52,821 bases of DNA from the IMG/VR virus record IMGVR_UViG_3300010397_000052, positions 1 through 52,821 of that record; one strand, written 5' to 3'. A program made the translations under genes and the position numbers. The DNA comes from a virus. The notes beneath the pieces are model-generated. The model was not told where the DNA came from, made no database searches, and worked only from the letters and a program-made list of their open reading frames with translations. Every line of letters starts with the position of its first letter. Within the stretch, counting starts at the first letter, position 1. Shown piece by piece: positions 1 to 7,343 of the stretch.

Positions 1-123
1 CAGCGCGTACCTGCGCCGGCCGCAGTGGCTCTCGAGGATGGCTGAGGTATTTCACAAATACGGGAGCGCGGCGATCTACGGCAGCACGGCCAACTGCGGC
101 GATGCCAGAGTGAATGTCTTTCC
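1..123. repeat. Terminal direct repeat, left copy
   Basis: The first 123 bases are identical to the last 123 bases of the window. The gene on the right end continues in frame through this copy, which fits a circular molecule or a circularly permuted phage genome cut open by the assembler. Unit length after removing one copy is 52,698 bp. A true short terminal repeat is possible but less likely, because the cut lies inside a gene. Confidence 0.97.
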
Positions 124-403
124 CCATCTCCGGACCACGGGCTTTTGGATGGCTCCGATGATCATGAACATGTACCCGTTCAAGGTCACGCGGCCAGAGC
201 AACGCTACCCTGCAGAGCACGGAGCCAACTGTATTACGGAATGGGCCAGAGCTCAGGGTTACCCCGCAATCATGGCTACCTGGGAGGCTGAGTCAGAGTG
301 GCCAAATTGGGATGGGATGCCGGGAGGTTTTCACCGCGAACAGCAACAAGGCTTGCTTGTTGGCGATCGGTTAACTGCTCCGCCCTACTATCCGCACCCA
401 TGA
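1..403 (+). CDS. Glycosyltransferase-like protein, 3' part (gene starts at 52418)
   Basis: This is the C-terminal part of a 227-residue protein whose start is ATG 52418 at the other end of the window. The frame is preserved exactly when 52698 is joined to 1. The protein is a tandem paralogue of the gene just before it (51717-52421): both carry an NxNPxG stretch, an NGG turn and a D-[IL]-G-[GA]-[YF] motif (HDLGAF here). The pattern is like small GT-A-type glycosyltransferases, but I see no classical DXD, so the activity is inferred. The stop TGA (401-403) overlaps the ATG at 400 of the HNH gene, which points to coupled translation. Confidence 0.75.
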   Translation, partial: SAYLRRPQWLSRMAEVFHKYGSAAIYGSTANCGDARVNVFPHLRTTGFWMAPMIMNMYPFKVTRPEQRYPAEHGANCITEWARAQGYPAIMATWEAESEWPNWDGMPGGFHREQQQGLLVGDRLTAPPYYPHP

Positions 404-852
404 AAGCTCCGACAACATTGACCCACGGATTTAACCGGAGAAAAGCGAGGCACCCTATTTACGATGTTTGGGCCAATATGCTCCGCAGGTGTCAAAATCC
501 GCGGCATCCTTATTACAATTATTACGGAGGCAGAGGGATCACTGTGTGCCAGAGGTGGCAGCGCTTTCTCAGCTTTGCTGAGGATATGCTTTCGAGCTAC
601 AAAAGAGGCTTAACTCTCGAGCGAATAGACAACGGCAAGGGCTATTCAAAAGGCAACTGCCGATGGGCAACGAGGCGAGAGCAGATGCTTAACACGCGAC
701 GCACTAGAATGATCGAGCACAACGGTCAAAAAATGTGCATAGCGGATTGGGCAAAGAAACTCAATTTGTGCCATAGCGCGCTCCGGACAAGGATAGAGCT
801 CCATGGCATAACCGTAGCCCTAACCAAAGAAAAACACTGTCATGCGCATTAG
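400..852 (+). CDS. HNH/AP2-type homing-endonuclease-like protein
   Basis: The 150-residue product contains the set of motifs typical of a phage family annotated as HNH or AP2-domain endonucleases: a W-x-x-M-x-x-R-C helix, YYGGRGI, and ERIDN followed by NCRWA. A C-terminal segment (ADWAKKLNL ... LRTRI) looks like a NUMOD-type helix-turn-helix. Family members nick or cut DNA and spread as selfish genes. The ATG at 400 overlaps the stop of the upstream glycosyltransferase-like gene, and its own end overlaps the next start by 11 bases. An ATG at 298 in the same frame would lie deep in the previous gene and is not needed. The gene separates otherwise contiguous glycosyltransferase-like genes, so it is probably an insertion. 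Confidence 0.8.
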   Translation: MKAPTTLTHGFNRRKARHPIYDVWANMLRRCQNPRHPYYNYYGGRGITVCQRWQRFLSFAEDMLSSYKRGLTLERIDNGKGYSKGNCRWATRREQMLNTRRTRMIEHNGQKMCIADWAKKLNLCHSALRTRIELHGITVALTKEKHCHAH

Positions 853-1528
853 TATTTTTTATCACACTTTGTTCTATCTTGGCACGCCTCCGACACTGCG
901 GCCGATGGCAGTCGATATCATTGCGGAGCAGGTAACCGAAATGGAGCGAACCGGACTTATCGCCGCGGCTGATGAGCTCTTTGTCGGAGTCAACGGAGGC
1001 GAGGAGAGCGAGGACATTGCAAAAATGCTCCTGCCTTCGAAAGCGAAGCTCTCTTTTCACGGGCTCAAGTCGCGAGCGGAAAACCTAACGATCGTCATGC
1101 TCGAGCGATGGGCCAAAGCCAACCCAAATTGGGCGATCCTTTATCTTCACGCCAAGGGCAGTTCCCATGAGCACGGGAGCCCTTACGGCCAAAACGTCTC
1201 GGGCCCCTGGCGGCGCGCTATGATGTTCGACTTGGTAACCAACTGGCGCGCCTGCGTCGCGGACCTTGAAGCGGGAGCGGAAATGGTCTGCTCACACTTC
1301 ATGCGCAATATGGCCGATGGCAGTCAACACATACCGGCCGGCAATTTCCTGTGGACTACTTCGAACTTTGTTCGCACTCTCCCGTCCATCTTCATGCGTG
1401 AACGGATCAAAGTCTCAGGTATCGATGCTCTCGAAAGCAGATTCGAGGCTGAGGTTTATTGGGGCAACGGTCCAAGGCTGCCGATGGTGAAGGAGTGGCG
1501 GCCCAATGGCGGAGGCGGCTGTCCGTAA
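842..1528 (+). CDS. Glycosyltransferase-like protein
   Basis: The 228-residue protein has a short N-terminal beta-strand (RISIFYHTL), an F-V-G-V-N-G-G turn near residue 48, and a W-x-I-L-Y-L-H-A-K-G-S-S-H segment near residue 98. LYLHxKG strings occur in glycosyltransferase-like proteins of surface polysaccharide loci, and the NGG turn is shared with the two upstream paralogues. The substrate is unknown. The start overlaps the end of the HNH gene and the stop TAA shares a base with the ATG of the radical SAM gene (TAATG), so it belongs to the same coupled cassette. I am fairly sure it is a gene; the enzymatic role is inferred. Confidence 0.7.
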   Translation: MRISIFYHTLFYLGTPPTLRPMAVDIIAEQVTEMERTGLIAAADELFVGVNGGEESEDIAKMLLPSKAKLSFHGLKSRAENLTIVMLERWAKANPNWAILYLHAKGSSHEHGSPYGQNVSGPWRRAMMFDLVTNWRACVADLEAGAEMVCSHFMRNMADGSQHIPAGNFLWTTSNFVRTLPSIFMRERIKVSGIDALESRFEAEVYWGNGPRLPMVKEWRPNGGGGCP

Positions 1529-2589
1529 TGAGTCCAGAGCTCGAGGCGGCTTACGCAGAGGCGGCTCTGCCGTTCATCGATGGCGCGATAACAAAGGAAA
1601 TTATCGGGCTTCGCTCCTGGCGCTACTTTCTCGAGGTAAATTCCGCGTGTAACCTCAAATGCCCCACTTGCACCAAGGGGAATAAAGCTGGGTACGAGCA
1701 TCAGACCGGGATCATGGAGCCGGAACTGATGGGCAAGATTATCGACAAGATCGCCAGCGAAAATCCCAAAGCGATCGTTTTTCTCTACGGCAATTCGGAG
1801 CCCTTTTTGCACCCTCGTTTGCCGGAGTGCATCGCAGCCGTCAAAGCTCGAGGACTGCGCTGCGAGCTCTCCACCAATCTCAACTACGTTCAGCGCCTGG
1901 ATGAGACTCTGGCCGCCAAGCCTGATTTCATGATCGTCTCGCTCTCCGGCTTCACGCAGGAGGTTTACGAGAAAGGGCACGCTGGCGGCGATATCGAAAA
2001 GGTTAAGGCGAACATGATTTTGCTGGGCGAGGCAAACGCCAGAGCGGCTCAGCGCGTGCAAATCTCCGTCAATTACCACATTTACAAAGACAATGTGGCG
2101 GATCTCGAGCTCATGAAGGCTTTTGCGGCTCAGTGCGGGATCGAGCTCTTTACAAGCACGGCCAGGGCAATCTCAATGGAAAATGCGATCCAGTATTGCC
2201 GGGAAAAGGACGCGGAGGCTACTCCGTTTGAGGTTCAGCCCCTCCGGCCGGATTGGAATCTTGCTTTGCCTCCTGTCTCCGCGCAGTGGCGGGACACAAT
2301 GGATCGGCTGAGGATCCCTCCGACGCAGGCGAGGGATATGTACGCGCAAATCCCGCTCCGCTCAGCTTGTCCGGTTGGAGCAGGAGGCATGTTTACGTTC
2401 ATCCGGCACGATGGTAAGACGTCGCTGTGCGCCTGCGTGGCAGACCGGCGCATCTCTCTCACGGATTATTTGGAAACGACTCCGGAGCAAATGATCGAGC
2501 AGCGCACAGGGCACGCCATTTGCCAGCAATGCACCAAGTACCGACTCAACCTTTACTTTCACATCGTAGATCGCCAGAAATGGGAATGA
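1528..2589 (+). CDS. Radical SAM enzyme with C-terminal cysteine cluster
   Basis: The 353-residue protein has the radical SAM motif CxxxCxxC at C41, C45 and C48 (CNLKCPTC), which binds the [4Fe-4S] cluster that cleaves S-adenosylmethionine. It follows a typical first strand (YFLEVNSAC) and precedes a GNSEPFLHP segment after the second strand. C281, C301, C303, C332 and C335 form a SPASM/twitch-like auxiliary cluster region. Such enzymes modify peptides, sugars or cofactors. ATG 1528 overlaps the preceding stop as TAATG and is preferred over 1459. It lies among glycosyltransferase-like and methyltransferase genes, which suggests a sugar- or glycan-modifying reaction, but a peptide substrate cannot be excluded. 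Confidence 0.88.
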   Translation: MSPELEAAYAEAALPFIDGAITKEIIGLRSWRYFLEVNSACNLKCPTCTKGNKAGYEHQTGIMEPELMGKIIDKIASENPKAIVFLYGNSEPFLHPRLPECIAAVKARGLRCELSTNLNYVQRLDETLAAKPDFMIVSLSGFTQEVYEKGHAGGDIEKVKANMILLGEANARAAQRVQISVNYHIYKDNVADLELMKAFAAQCGIELFTSTARAISMENAIQYCREKDAEATPFEVQPLRPDWNLALPPVSAQWRDTMDRLRIPPTQARDMYAQIPLRSACPVGAGGMFTFIRHDGKTSLCACVADRRISLTDYLETTPEQMIEQRTGHAICQQCTKYRLNLYFHIVDRQKWE

Positions 2590-3206
2590 TGAAAACCTTG
2601 GATGAGATCGCGATCAGGCACGGCACGGACAAAGCCACGCAGTTTACGCGCACTCATGCCCAACCCAAGGCTTACACGTTGCATTATGAGAAATTCTTCA
2701 CGCCGCTCCGGCACACTCCGGTAAAGCTGGTTGAGATTGGAGTTGGCGGAGGGGAATCGGTTCGCACTTGGCTGGATTACTTCGATGCCGCTTGGGTGAT
2801 CGGGATCGACAATGTTAGCGGGACTAACGAGTGGAACACTCCAAAGCAGTTCGGGGCAGGTATGGAGCAGTTCGATCGTTACGGGTTCATGGCCGCAGAC
2901 CAAACGGATCCGGTTTTTTGGGCGTGCTTCACGGCTGACGTTAAGCAAACCATCGATATCGCGATCGACGATGGCTCACATGAGCCAAGGGCGGTTCAAA
3001 TCTCTTTTGCCGGTTTGTGGCCACTGATCAAGCCGGGAGGGCTCTACTGTATTGAGGACTTGGGGTGCGGTTTCACAAGTCCTGGCTGTCAGACTCATTG
3101 GGAGTGGCTGGCGACCTACCTCGCGCCTCTGATGACCGGAGGGCTGATGGATCTCGATTCGATTTACGTTGCCCCTCAACTCGCAATAATCCGAAAGAAA
3201 GGCTGA
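2586..3206 (+). CDS. Class I SAM methyltransferase, macrocin O-methyltransferase-like
   Basis: The 206-residue protein begins LDEIAIRHGTDK, the conserved opening of the TylE/MycE group of sugar O-methyltransferases, followed by HYEKFFTPLR and SAM motif I (VEIGVGGG, residues 49-56). DDGSHEP and a later IEDL strand match the acidic metal and SAM region. These enzymes methylate hydroxyls of deoxysugars on macrolides and also occur in surface-polysaccharide loci. The gene overlaps the radical SAM gene by four bases (ATGATG at the junction; start 2586 or 2589). The long upstream extension in this frame is a shadow of that gene. The family is clear, but the acceptor is unknown. Confidence 0.85.
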   Translation: MMKTLDEIAIRHGTDKATQFTRTHAQPKAYTLHYEKFFTPLRHTPVKLVEIGVGGGESVRTWLDYFDAAWVIGIDNVSGTNEWNTPKQFGAGMEQFDRYGFMAADQTDPVFWACFTADVKQTIDIAIDDGSHEPRAVQISFAGLWPLIKPGGLYCIEDLGCGFTSPGCQTHWEWLATYLAPLMTGGLMDLDSIYVAPQLAIIRKKG

Positions 3207-3209
3207 ACC

Positions 3210-4496
3210 GTGTACACCATTCACAATCGCTGCCGTGCCTGCAACTTTGGCCCTCCTATTCTCCCTGGCGGAACAAAAGCCGGAGCCAACGCCGATCGCC
3301 TCCTGCCTGCTTTCAGCCTTGGGGTTCAGCCACTCGCTAACGATTTCTGCCAGGACGCAGAGGAGCGAGCCGGTTTTGCGCCGCTCGAGATTCTTCTCTG
3401 CCCTCAATGCGGTTTGGCGCAGTTGAGCGTAGTTGTCGACCCTGGGATCCTTTACGCCAAGGATTATCCCTACGTAACCAGCAAGAGTGACACCATGCGG
3501 CAACATTTTGAGCTCTTGTGGAATGACTGCAGCGCGCAAGCCTCCTGCAAAACCGTCCTCGAGATTGGCAGCAATGACGGCGATTTCTTGAATTACTGTC
3601 GCAGCCACGGCGCAGAAGCTGTGATCGGTATCGAGCCGGCATCAAATCTGGCGGCAGCGGCCGAAAAGCAGGGCATCCGGACGATCCGCGATTTCTTCAA
3701 CCCCGTCTCAGCCGCGATGGCGAGCCAAGCGATGCCCAAAGTGGGGATGATCTTTGCCCGTCACGTCTTTTGCCACGTACCAGACTGGCAAGCCTTCATG
3801 GCCAACTTGCAACTCCTGGCTGGGCCAGAGACGCTGATTTGTATCGAGGTGCCTTACGTGATGGATCAACTCAAGGCGATTAGTTTTGACCAGATTTATC
3901 ACGAGCACTGCAGCTATCTCTCCATCCGAGCGATCAAAGCCCTGCTCAACGGCGGCCCATTCTGCCTCAAGGATCTCAAGCACTACACCATTCACGGCGG
4001 CGCGATTCTGCTCATGATCCAGCGCCGGAGCCCTGAGATAAAGGCCAGCCAAACGGTCCTCGAGTACCTTGACGCGGAGAGCGCCACTCAAAAAAGCTGG
4101 CAGGAATTTGCGGAGAAAAGCTCCGACGCGATCGAGAAGCTCAAAGGCTTGATCAAACAACTGCGCAAAGAAGGAAAGCGCGTTGTGGGCTTTGGAGCTT
4201 CCGCCAAGAGCACCGTTTGGATTAACGCCATGGGGCTCTCCCGCGCTGATCTGTCCTGCGTCTACGATTGCACTCCTTCAAAGTGGTATCGGTACATTCC
4301 CGGCACGGATATCCCGATCGTCAACCAGGGCGGCTTTTACGTCGACGATCCGGAGTATGCCGTCATCTTCGCTTGGAATTTCGCGCAGGAAATAATGGAT
4401 AAGAACCGAAAATGGATGGAGGGCGGCGGCTCCTTCATTGTCCCCATCCCTGAGGCGAAAATCTATCGCGCTGAGGCTTGCTCCTGCAGCGTTTAG
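3210..4496 (+). CDS. Zinc-binding sugar C-methyltransferase family protein
   Basis: The 428-residue protein has the three-part architecture of sugar C-methyltransferases such as TylC3 and NovU. An N-terminal zinc-binding domain carries C8, C11, C64 and C67; a SAM domain has motif VLEIGSNDGDF (116-126); the C-terminal domain contains VVGFGASAKST (about 324-334). The region around YHEHCSY is typical of the family. The family normally adds a methyl group to C3 of an NDP-4-keto-deoxysugar. The start is GTG 3210, three bases after the previous stop. It is the last gene of the modification cassette before the portal. No sugar-nucleotide dehydratase or epimerase is present, so the substrate must come from the host. 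Confidence 0.9.
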   Translation: MYTIHNRCRACNFGPPILPGGTKAGANADRLLPAFSLGVQPLANDFCQDAEERAGFAPLEILLCPQCGLAQLSVVVDPGILYAKDYPYVTSKSDTMRQHFELLWNDCSAQASCKTVLEIGSNDGDFLNYCRSHGAEAVIGIEPASNLAAAAEKQGIRTIRDFFNPVSAAMASQAMPKVGMIFARHVFCHVPDWQAFMANLQLLAGPETLICIEVPYVMDQLKAISFDQIYHEHCSYLSIRAIKALLNGGPFCLKDLKHYTIHGGAILLMIQRRSPEIKASQTVLEYLDAESATQKSWQEFAEKSSDAIEKLKGLIKQLRKEGKRVVGFGASAKSTVWINAMGLSRADLSCVYDCTPSKWYRYIPGTDIPIVNQGGFYVDDPEYAVIFAWNFAQEIMDKNRKWMEGGGSFIVPIPEAKIYRAEACSCSV

Positions 4497-4503
4497 TCTT
4501 GCA

Positions 4504-4544
4504 GTGCTCACCGCAAGGGTTTATTGCCCACGGTGAATGAGCAC
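4504..4544 (+). promoter_or_regulatory. Hairpin holding the portal start codon in a bulge
   Basis: GTGCT (4504-4508) pairs with AGCAC (4540-4544), and CACCG (4509-4513) pairs with CGGTG (4531-4535). An inner GGG (4517-4519) can pair with CCC (4527-4529). The only interruption on the right arm is AATG (4536-4539), which contains the portal ATG at 4537. As RNA this would place the start codon in a bulge and could limit initiation. The pairing is directly visible; the regulatory role is inferred. Confidence 0.5.
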
Positions 4545-6891
4545 CGCGAAAGAAGTAACGGATCGTTGGGATAACGCCTCCCTCGTAAATCAGCAAGTTT
4601 GGGATTGGCGCTTAGCCGATCTGCCTCGCGGAGAAAATCGCACCATTTTGGATCGCCTTTACAACGGGGATCCGCCCTTCGATGAGGCGCTCGCGGAAGA
4701 GAATCAGGTAGAGATCAACCGCAATAACCTCGAGGGCCCTAACCTCCTGGGCAACGCTCGCCGGCAGTGGAACTCCGCAATGCTCAAGTCTGGTAATTTC
4801 TTCAATATCGCCGTTCACCGCGGAGCACGGAACATGCGGCGCGAGTACGGGCACACCATCACCAAGCACATCAATCGAGTACTTCGAAAGAGTATGCCTT
4901 ACAAAGAGCAGCGGCGGCAGACCGGCGCGGCCGTCATGCTCCATGGCATCGGGCCCACCCATTGGGACACTCGCCGCGGCATGGTCCCCGATGTAGTTCC
5001 GATCTCGAGCGTAATGGTGCCAAGTGAAACGCTGGTATCCGGCGCGAACATCGATCGCTTTGCCATTTTCCGAGAATACACCCCGGCTCAGCTTTACACC
5101 CTCACGCACGGTCCAAAAAAGGATCCTGGCTGGCAGATGGATACGGTTATGAGCCAATGGGATTACGTGCGCCAGATGACGCAGAAACAGCCAAACGCGA
5201 CGGCTTACCAGTACATGCCGGAGCGGATCGAGGAGCTCGCCAAGCAGGATTTGGGATTTTGGGGCTCTGATGCTGTGCCCACGATCGATTGCTGGGACTT
5301 TTACTTTCGCGGAGCCAAGGACACAGACGGTTGGTACCGGCGGATCATCCTTGATTGGGGAGTTACTCAGGAAAATTACAAGCAATACCCTGCAGGCGGG
5401 AAACCTCCGGAAAAGCCGGACAATAGCAGTTTCCTTTACACCTCCGGCGATCGGCGCTTTGCCAACTCGCTCAACGAGATCATCCACTTCAACTTTGGCG
5501 ACTGCTCCGCGGTTACTCCGTTTCGGTACCATTCAGTTCGCTCCCTGGGCTGGATGCTTTGGGGTGTGTGCGATCTCGAAAACCGGTTGCACTGCAAATT
5601 CAATGAGGCAATTTTTGAGCAACTCCTCTGGTTCTTCCGAGTCGCCGGCAATGCCGATATGACGCGCATCAAAAAGGCGCTGTTCAATCACATGGGCGTA
5701 ATCCCGGCCGGAGTGGCCATGGTCAAGAATGATGAGCGCTACAAGCCCGATGCCGCGTTGATCGAGATGGCTTTCAACCGCAATCAATCTGCAATGCAGC
5801 GCTTTTCCTCGAGCTTCACGCAGGACGGAGGCAAAAACGAAAAGGAGATGACGGCAACTGAAACCATGGCCAGGGTTAACACCGTCAATCAGCTTGTCTC
5901 AGGCATGATGCAACTGGCTTACGAATACGAGGAGGCTAAGGATTACGAGATTTGTCGGCGCGCCTGTATCCGCACGCTCCCCGATCCCATGGCCAAAGCT
6001 TTTCAGCGCGCCTGCCTCGAGGACGGAGTGCCGGAGGAGATTTTGGACGTCGATTGCTGGGAGCTCACTGAGGAGCGCACGCTTGGCTCTGGAAACAAGC
6101 AAATCGAAATGGCTCAGGTTCAGTTCCTGCAGCAACTTCGGCCGAAACTCGGGCCCGATGCGCAGCGCAAAGTTGACCACATTTCGATCGAGTCCGCTTT
6201 GGACGATGCCGCGATCGCTGAAGATCTGGCTCCGCTCGAGGGGCAAACCAAAGTCAGCAGTTCTATGCATGACGCGATGCTCTCTACTGAGCGGCTCATG
6301 CGGGGGCTCATATTTGTGCCCTCCCCTGACATGGTGTACGAAGATTATGTGAAAGTCTGGTTAGCGGACCTTACACAGATGGTTCAAGGGGCTGTGGAAT
6401 CCGGAGGGATGGCATCTCTGGCCGATATCATTGGCTGGCAGACCATGGATCGCACGATTGAGTCTTTCCTGCAGATCATGGACTCCGACGAAGAGCAGGC
6501 AGACAAGGTGCGCGGTTACCGGCAGCAACTCTCCGAGCAAATGAACGAGGTAAAAGCCTTTGTCCAGCGCCTGCAGCAACAGATGAAGGCGCAACAGACT
6601 AACGGAGGTAACGGCAACGGCGAGGCGCAAGCTGCAGTGGCGGCAGAGCAGGCTAAAACCATGGCTGAGATACAGGCAAACCAAGCCCTGGCGGCGCAGA
6701 AGCTCAAAAACGCTGAGGCGAGCCATGCGCAAAAGACGGCTCAAAGGCAGGTTCAGTTTGAGATGGATCAGCAGCGCGAAGATCGCAGGACTAACGCTGA
6801 GATCCGCCGAAAAGCCGATCAACACGCCCTCGATATCACTGCCGGCCGAATCAAAACGCTTGATCAGGCGACGGAAGAGGAGCAAGCATAA
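4537..6891 (+). CDS. Portal protein
   Basis: The 784-residue protein has the length and composition of the large portal proteins of podovirus-like phages, which form the dodecameric ring where DNA enters and leaves the head. The N-terminal half is rich in Trp, Asn and Arg (VWDWR, LDRLYNGDPPF). The middle has the long helical segments expected for the stem. The last 100 residues are a Gln/Ala/Glu-rich coiled coil. Position supports the call: terminase lies upstream across a cassette, and scaffold and capsid genes follow. No catalytic motif is expected. I did not recognise a close named homologue, so the call rests on size, order and overall pattern. Confidence 0.8.
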   Translation: MSTAKEVTDRWDNASLVNQQVWDWRLADLPRGENRTILDRLYNGDPPFDEALAEENQVEINRNNLEGPNLLGNARRQWNSAMLKSGNFFNIAVHRGARNMRREYGHTITKHINRVLRKSMPYKEQRRQTGAAVMLHGIGPTHWDTRRGMVPDVVPISSVMVPSETLVSGANIDRFAIFREYTPAQLYTLTHGPKKDPGWQMDTVMSQWDYVRQMTQKQPNATAYQYMPERIEELAKQDLGFWGSDAVPTIDCWDFYFRGAKDTDGWYRRIILDWGVTQENYKQYPAGGKPPEKPDNSSFLYTSGDRRFANSLNEIIHFNFGDCSAVTPFRYHSVRSLGWMLWGVCDLENRLHCKFNEAIFEQLLWFFRVAGNADMTRIKKALFNHMGVIPAGVAMVKNDERYKPDAALIEMAFNRNQSAMQRFSSSFTQDGGKNEKEMTATETMARVNTVNQLVSGMMQLAYEYEEAKDYEICRRACIRTLPDPMAKAFQRACLEDGVPEEILDVDCWELTEERTLGSGNKQIEMAQVQFLQQLRPKLGPDAQRKVDHISIESALDDAAIAEDLAPLEGQTKVSSSMHDAMLSTERLMRGLIFVPSPDMVYEDYVKVWLADLTQMVQGAVESGGMASLADIIGWQTMDRTIESFLQIMDSDEEQADKVRGYRQQLSEQMNEVKAFVQRLQQQMKAQQTNGGNGNGEAQAAVAAEQAKTMAEIQANQALAAQKLKNAEASHAQKTAQRQVQFEMDQQREDRRTNAEIRRKADQHALDITAGRIKTLDQATEEEQA

Positions 6892-6918
6892 GCCGAAATG
6901 CTCCCGATCTAGCGTTAC

Positions 6919-7065
6919 ATGAACCAACCCGTAAGACTTCCCGCTCTTCCGGAATATCCGCCTCTGGCGACTCCTGCAGCGACTCCGAAACCGACGCCAC
7001 CGGTTAAGCGAGCTCCGCGGCCGCGCAAGCCAGTGAGGGATAACCGGAAAATAAAATTCTACTGA
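6919..7065 (+). CDS. Small proline-rich basic protein
   Basis: A 48-residue frame begins at ATG 6919 and stops one base before the next gene. It is rich in proline (PEYPPL, PKPTPP) and ends in a basic cluster (RAPRPRKPVR). There is no recognised domain. The tight fit between two genes and the absence of another explanation for this stretch support it. It could be a minor head protein, but this is a guess from position. Confidence 0.55.
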   Translation: MNQPVRLPALPEYPPLATPAATPKPTPPVKRAPRPRKPVRDNRKIKFY

Positions 7066-7066
7066 T

Positions 7067-7339
7067 ATGCAAAACGCTCTTGAAACTTTCCGCCAGGGCC
7101 ATTACCGCAAACCTTTCGAAGATATAACCGGAACAGCCGCCTTTAAGGCCGCCTGCGATTACGCCCTGCTCGCTTTCGTCGAACAGTTACCGGACGCCAC
7201 CGGGGATCCCAACATGCTTTGGGCGACTCACTCTCAAACTGTAGGCGCACGCCGCGTACTCGAGATCCTCCGCAGTCTCCATTTGGACGAAGAACCTCAA
7301 AAACCGCTCCGCACTCCAACGCTAAAACCGCCTCAATAA
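7067..7339 (+). CDS. Small hypothetical head-region protein
   Basis: The 90-residue protein has a compact helical N-terminal part (FKAACDYALLAFVEQLP) and a proline-rich tail. It looks like a family of short proteins seen between portal and scaffold genes in phages with this gene order, but no function is assigned to that family as far as I know. It sits one base after the small proline-rich gene and four bases before the scaffold candidate. No transmembrane segment or metal motif is seen. Confidence 0.7.
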   Translation: MQNALETFRQGHYRKPFEDITGTAAFKAACDYALLAFVEQLPDATGDPNMLWATHSQTVGARRVLEILRSLHLDEEPQKPLRTPTLKPPQ

Positions 7340-7343
7340 AAAT

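Noticed and set aside
2427-2585. Upstream extension of the O-methyltransferase frame
   Set aside because: It overlaps the radical SAM gene's conserved C-terminal cysteines; the family's conserved opening follows ATG 2586.
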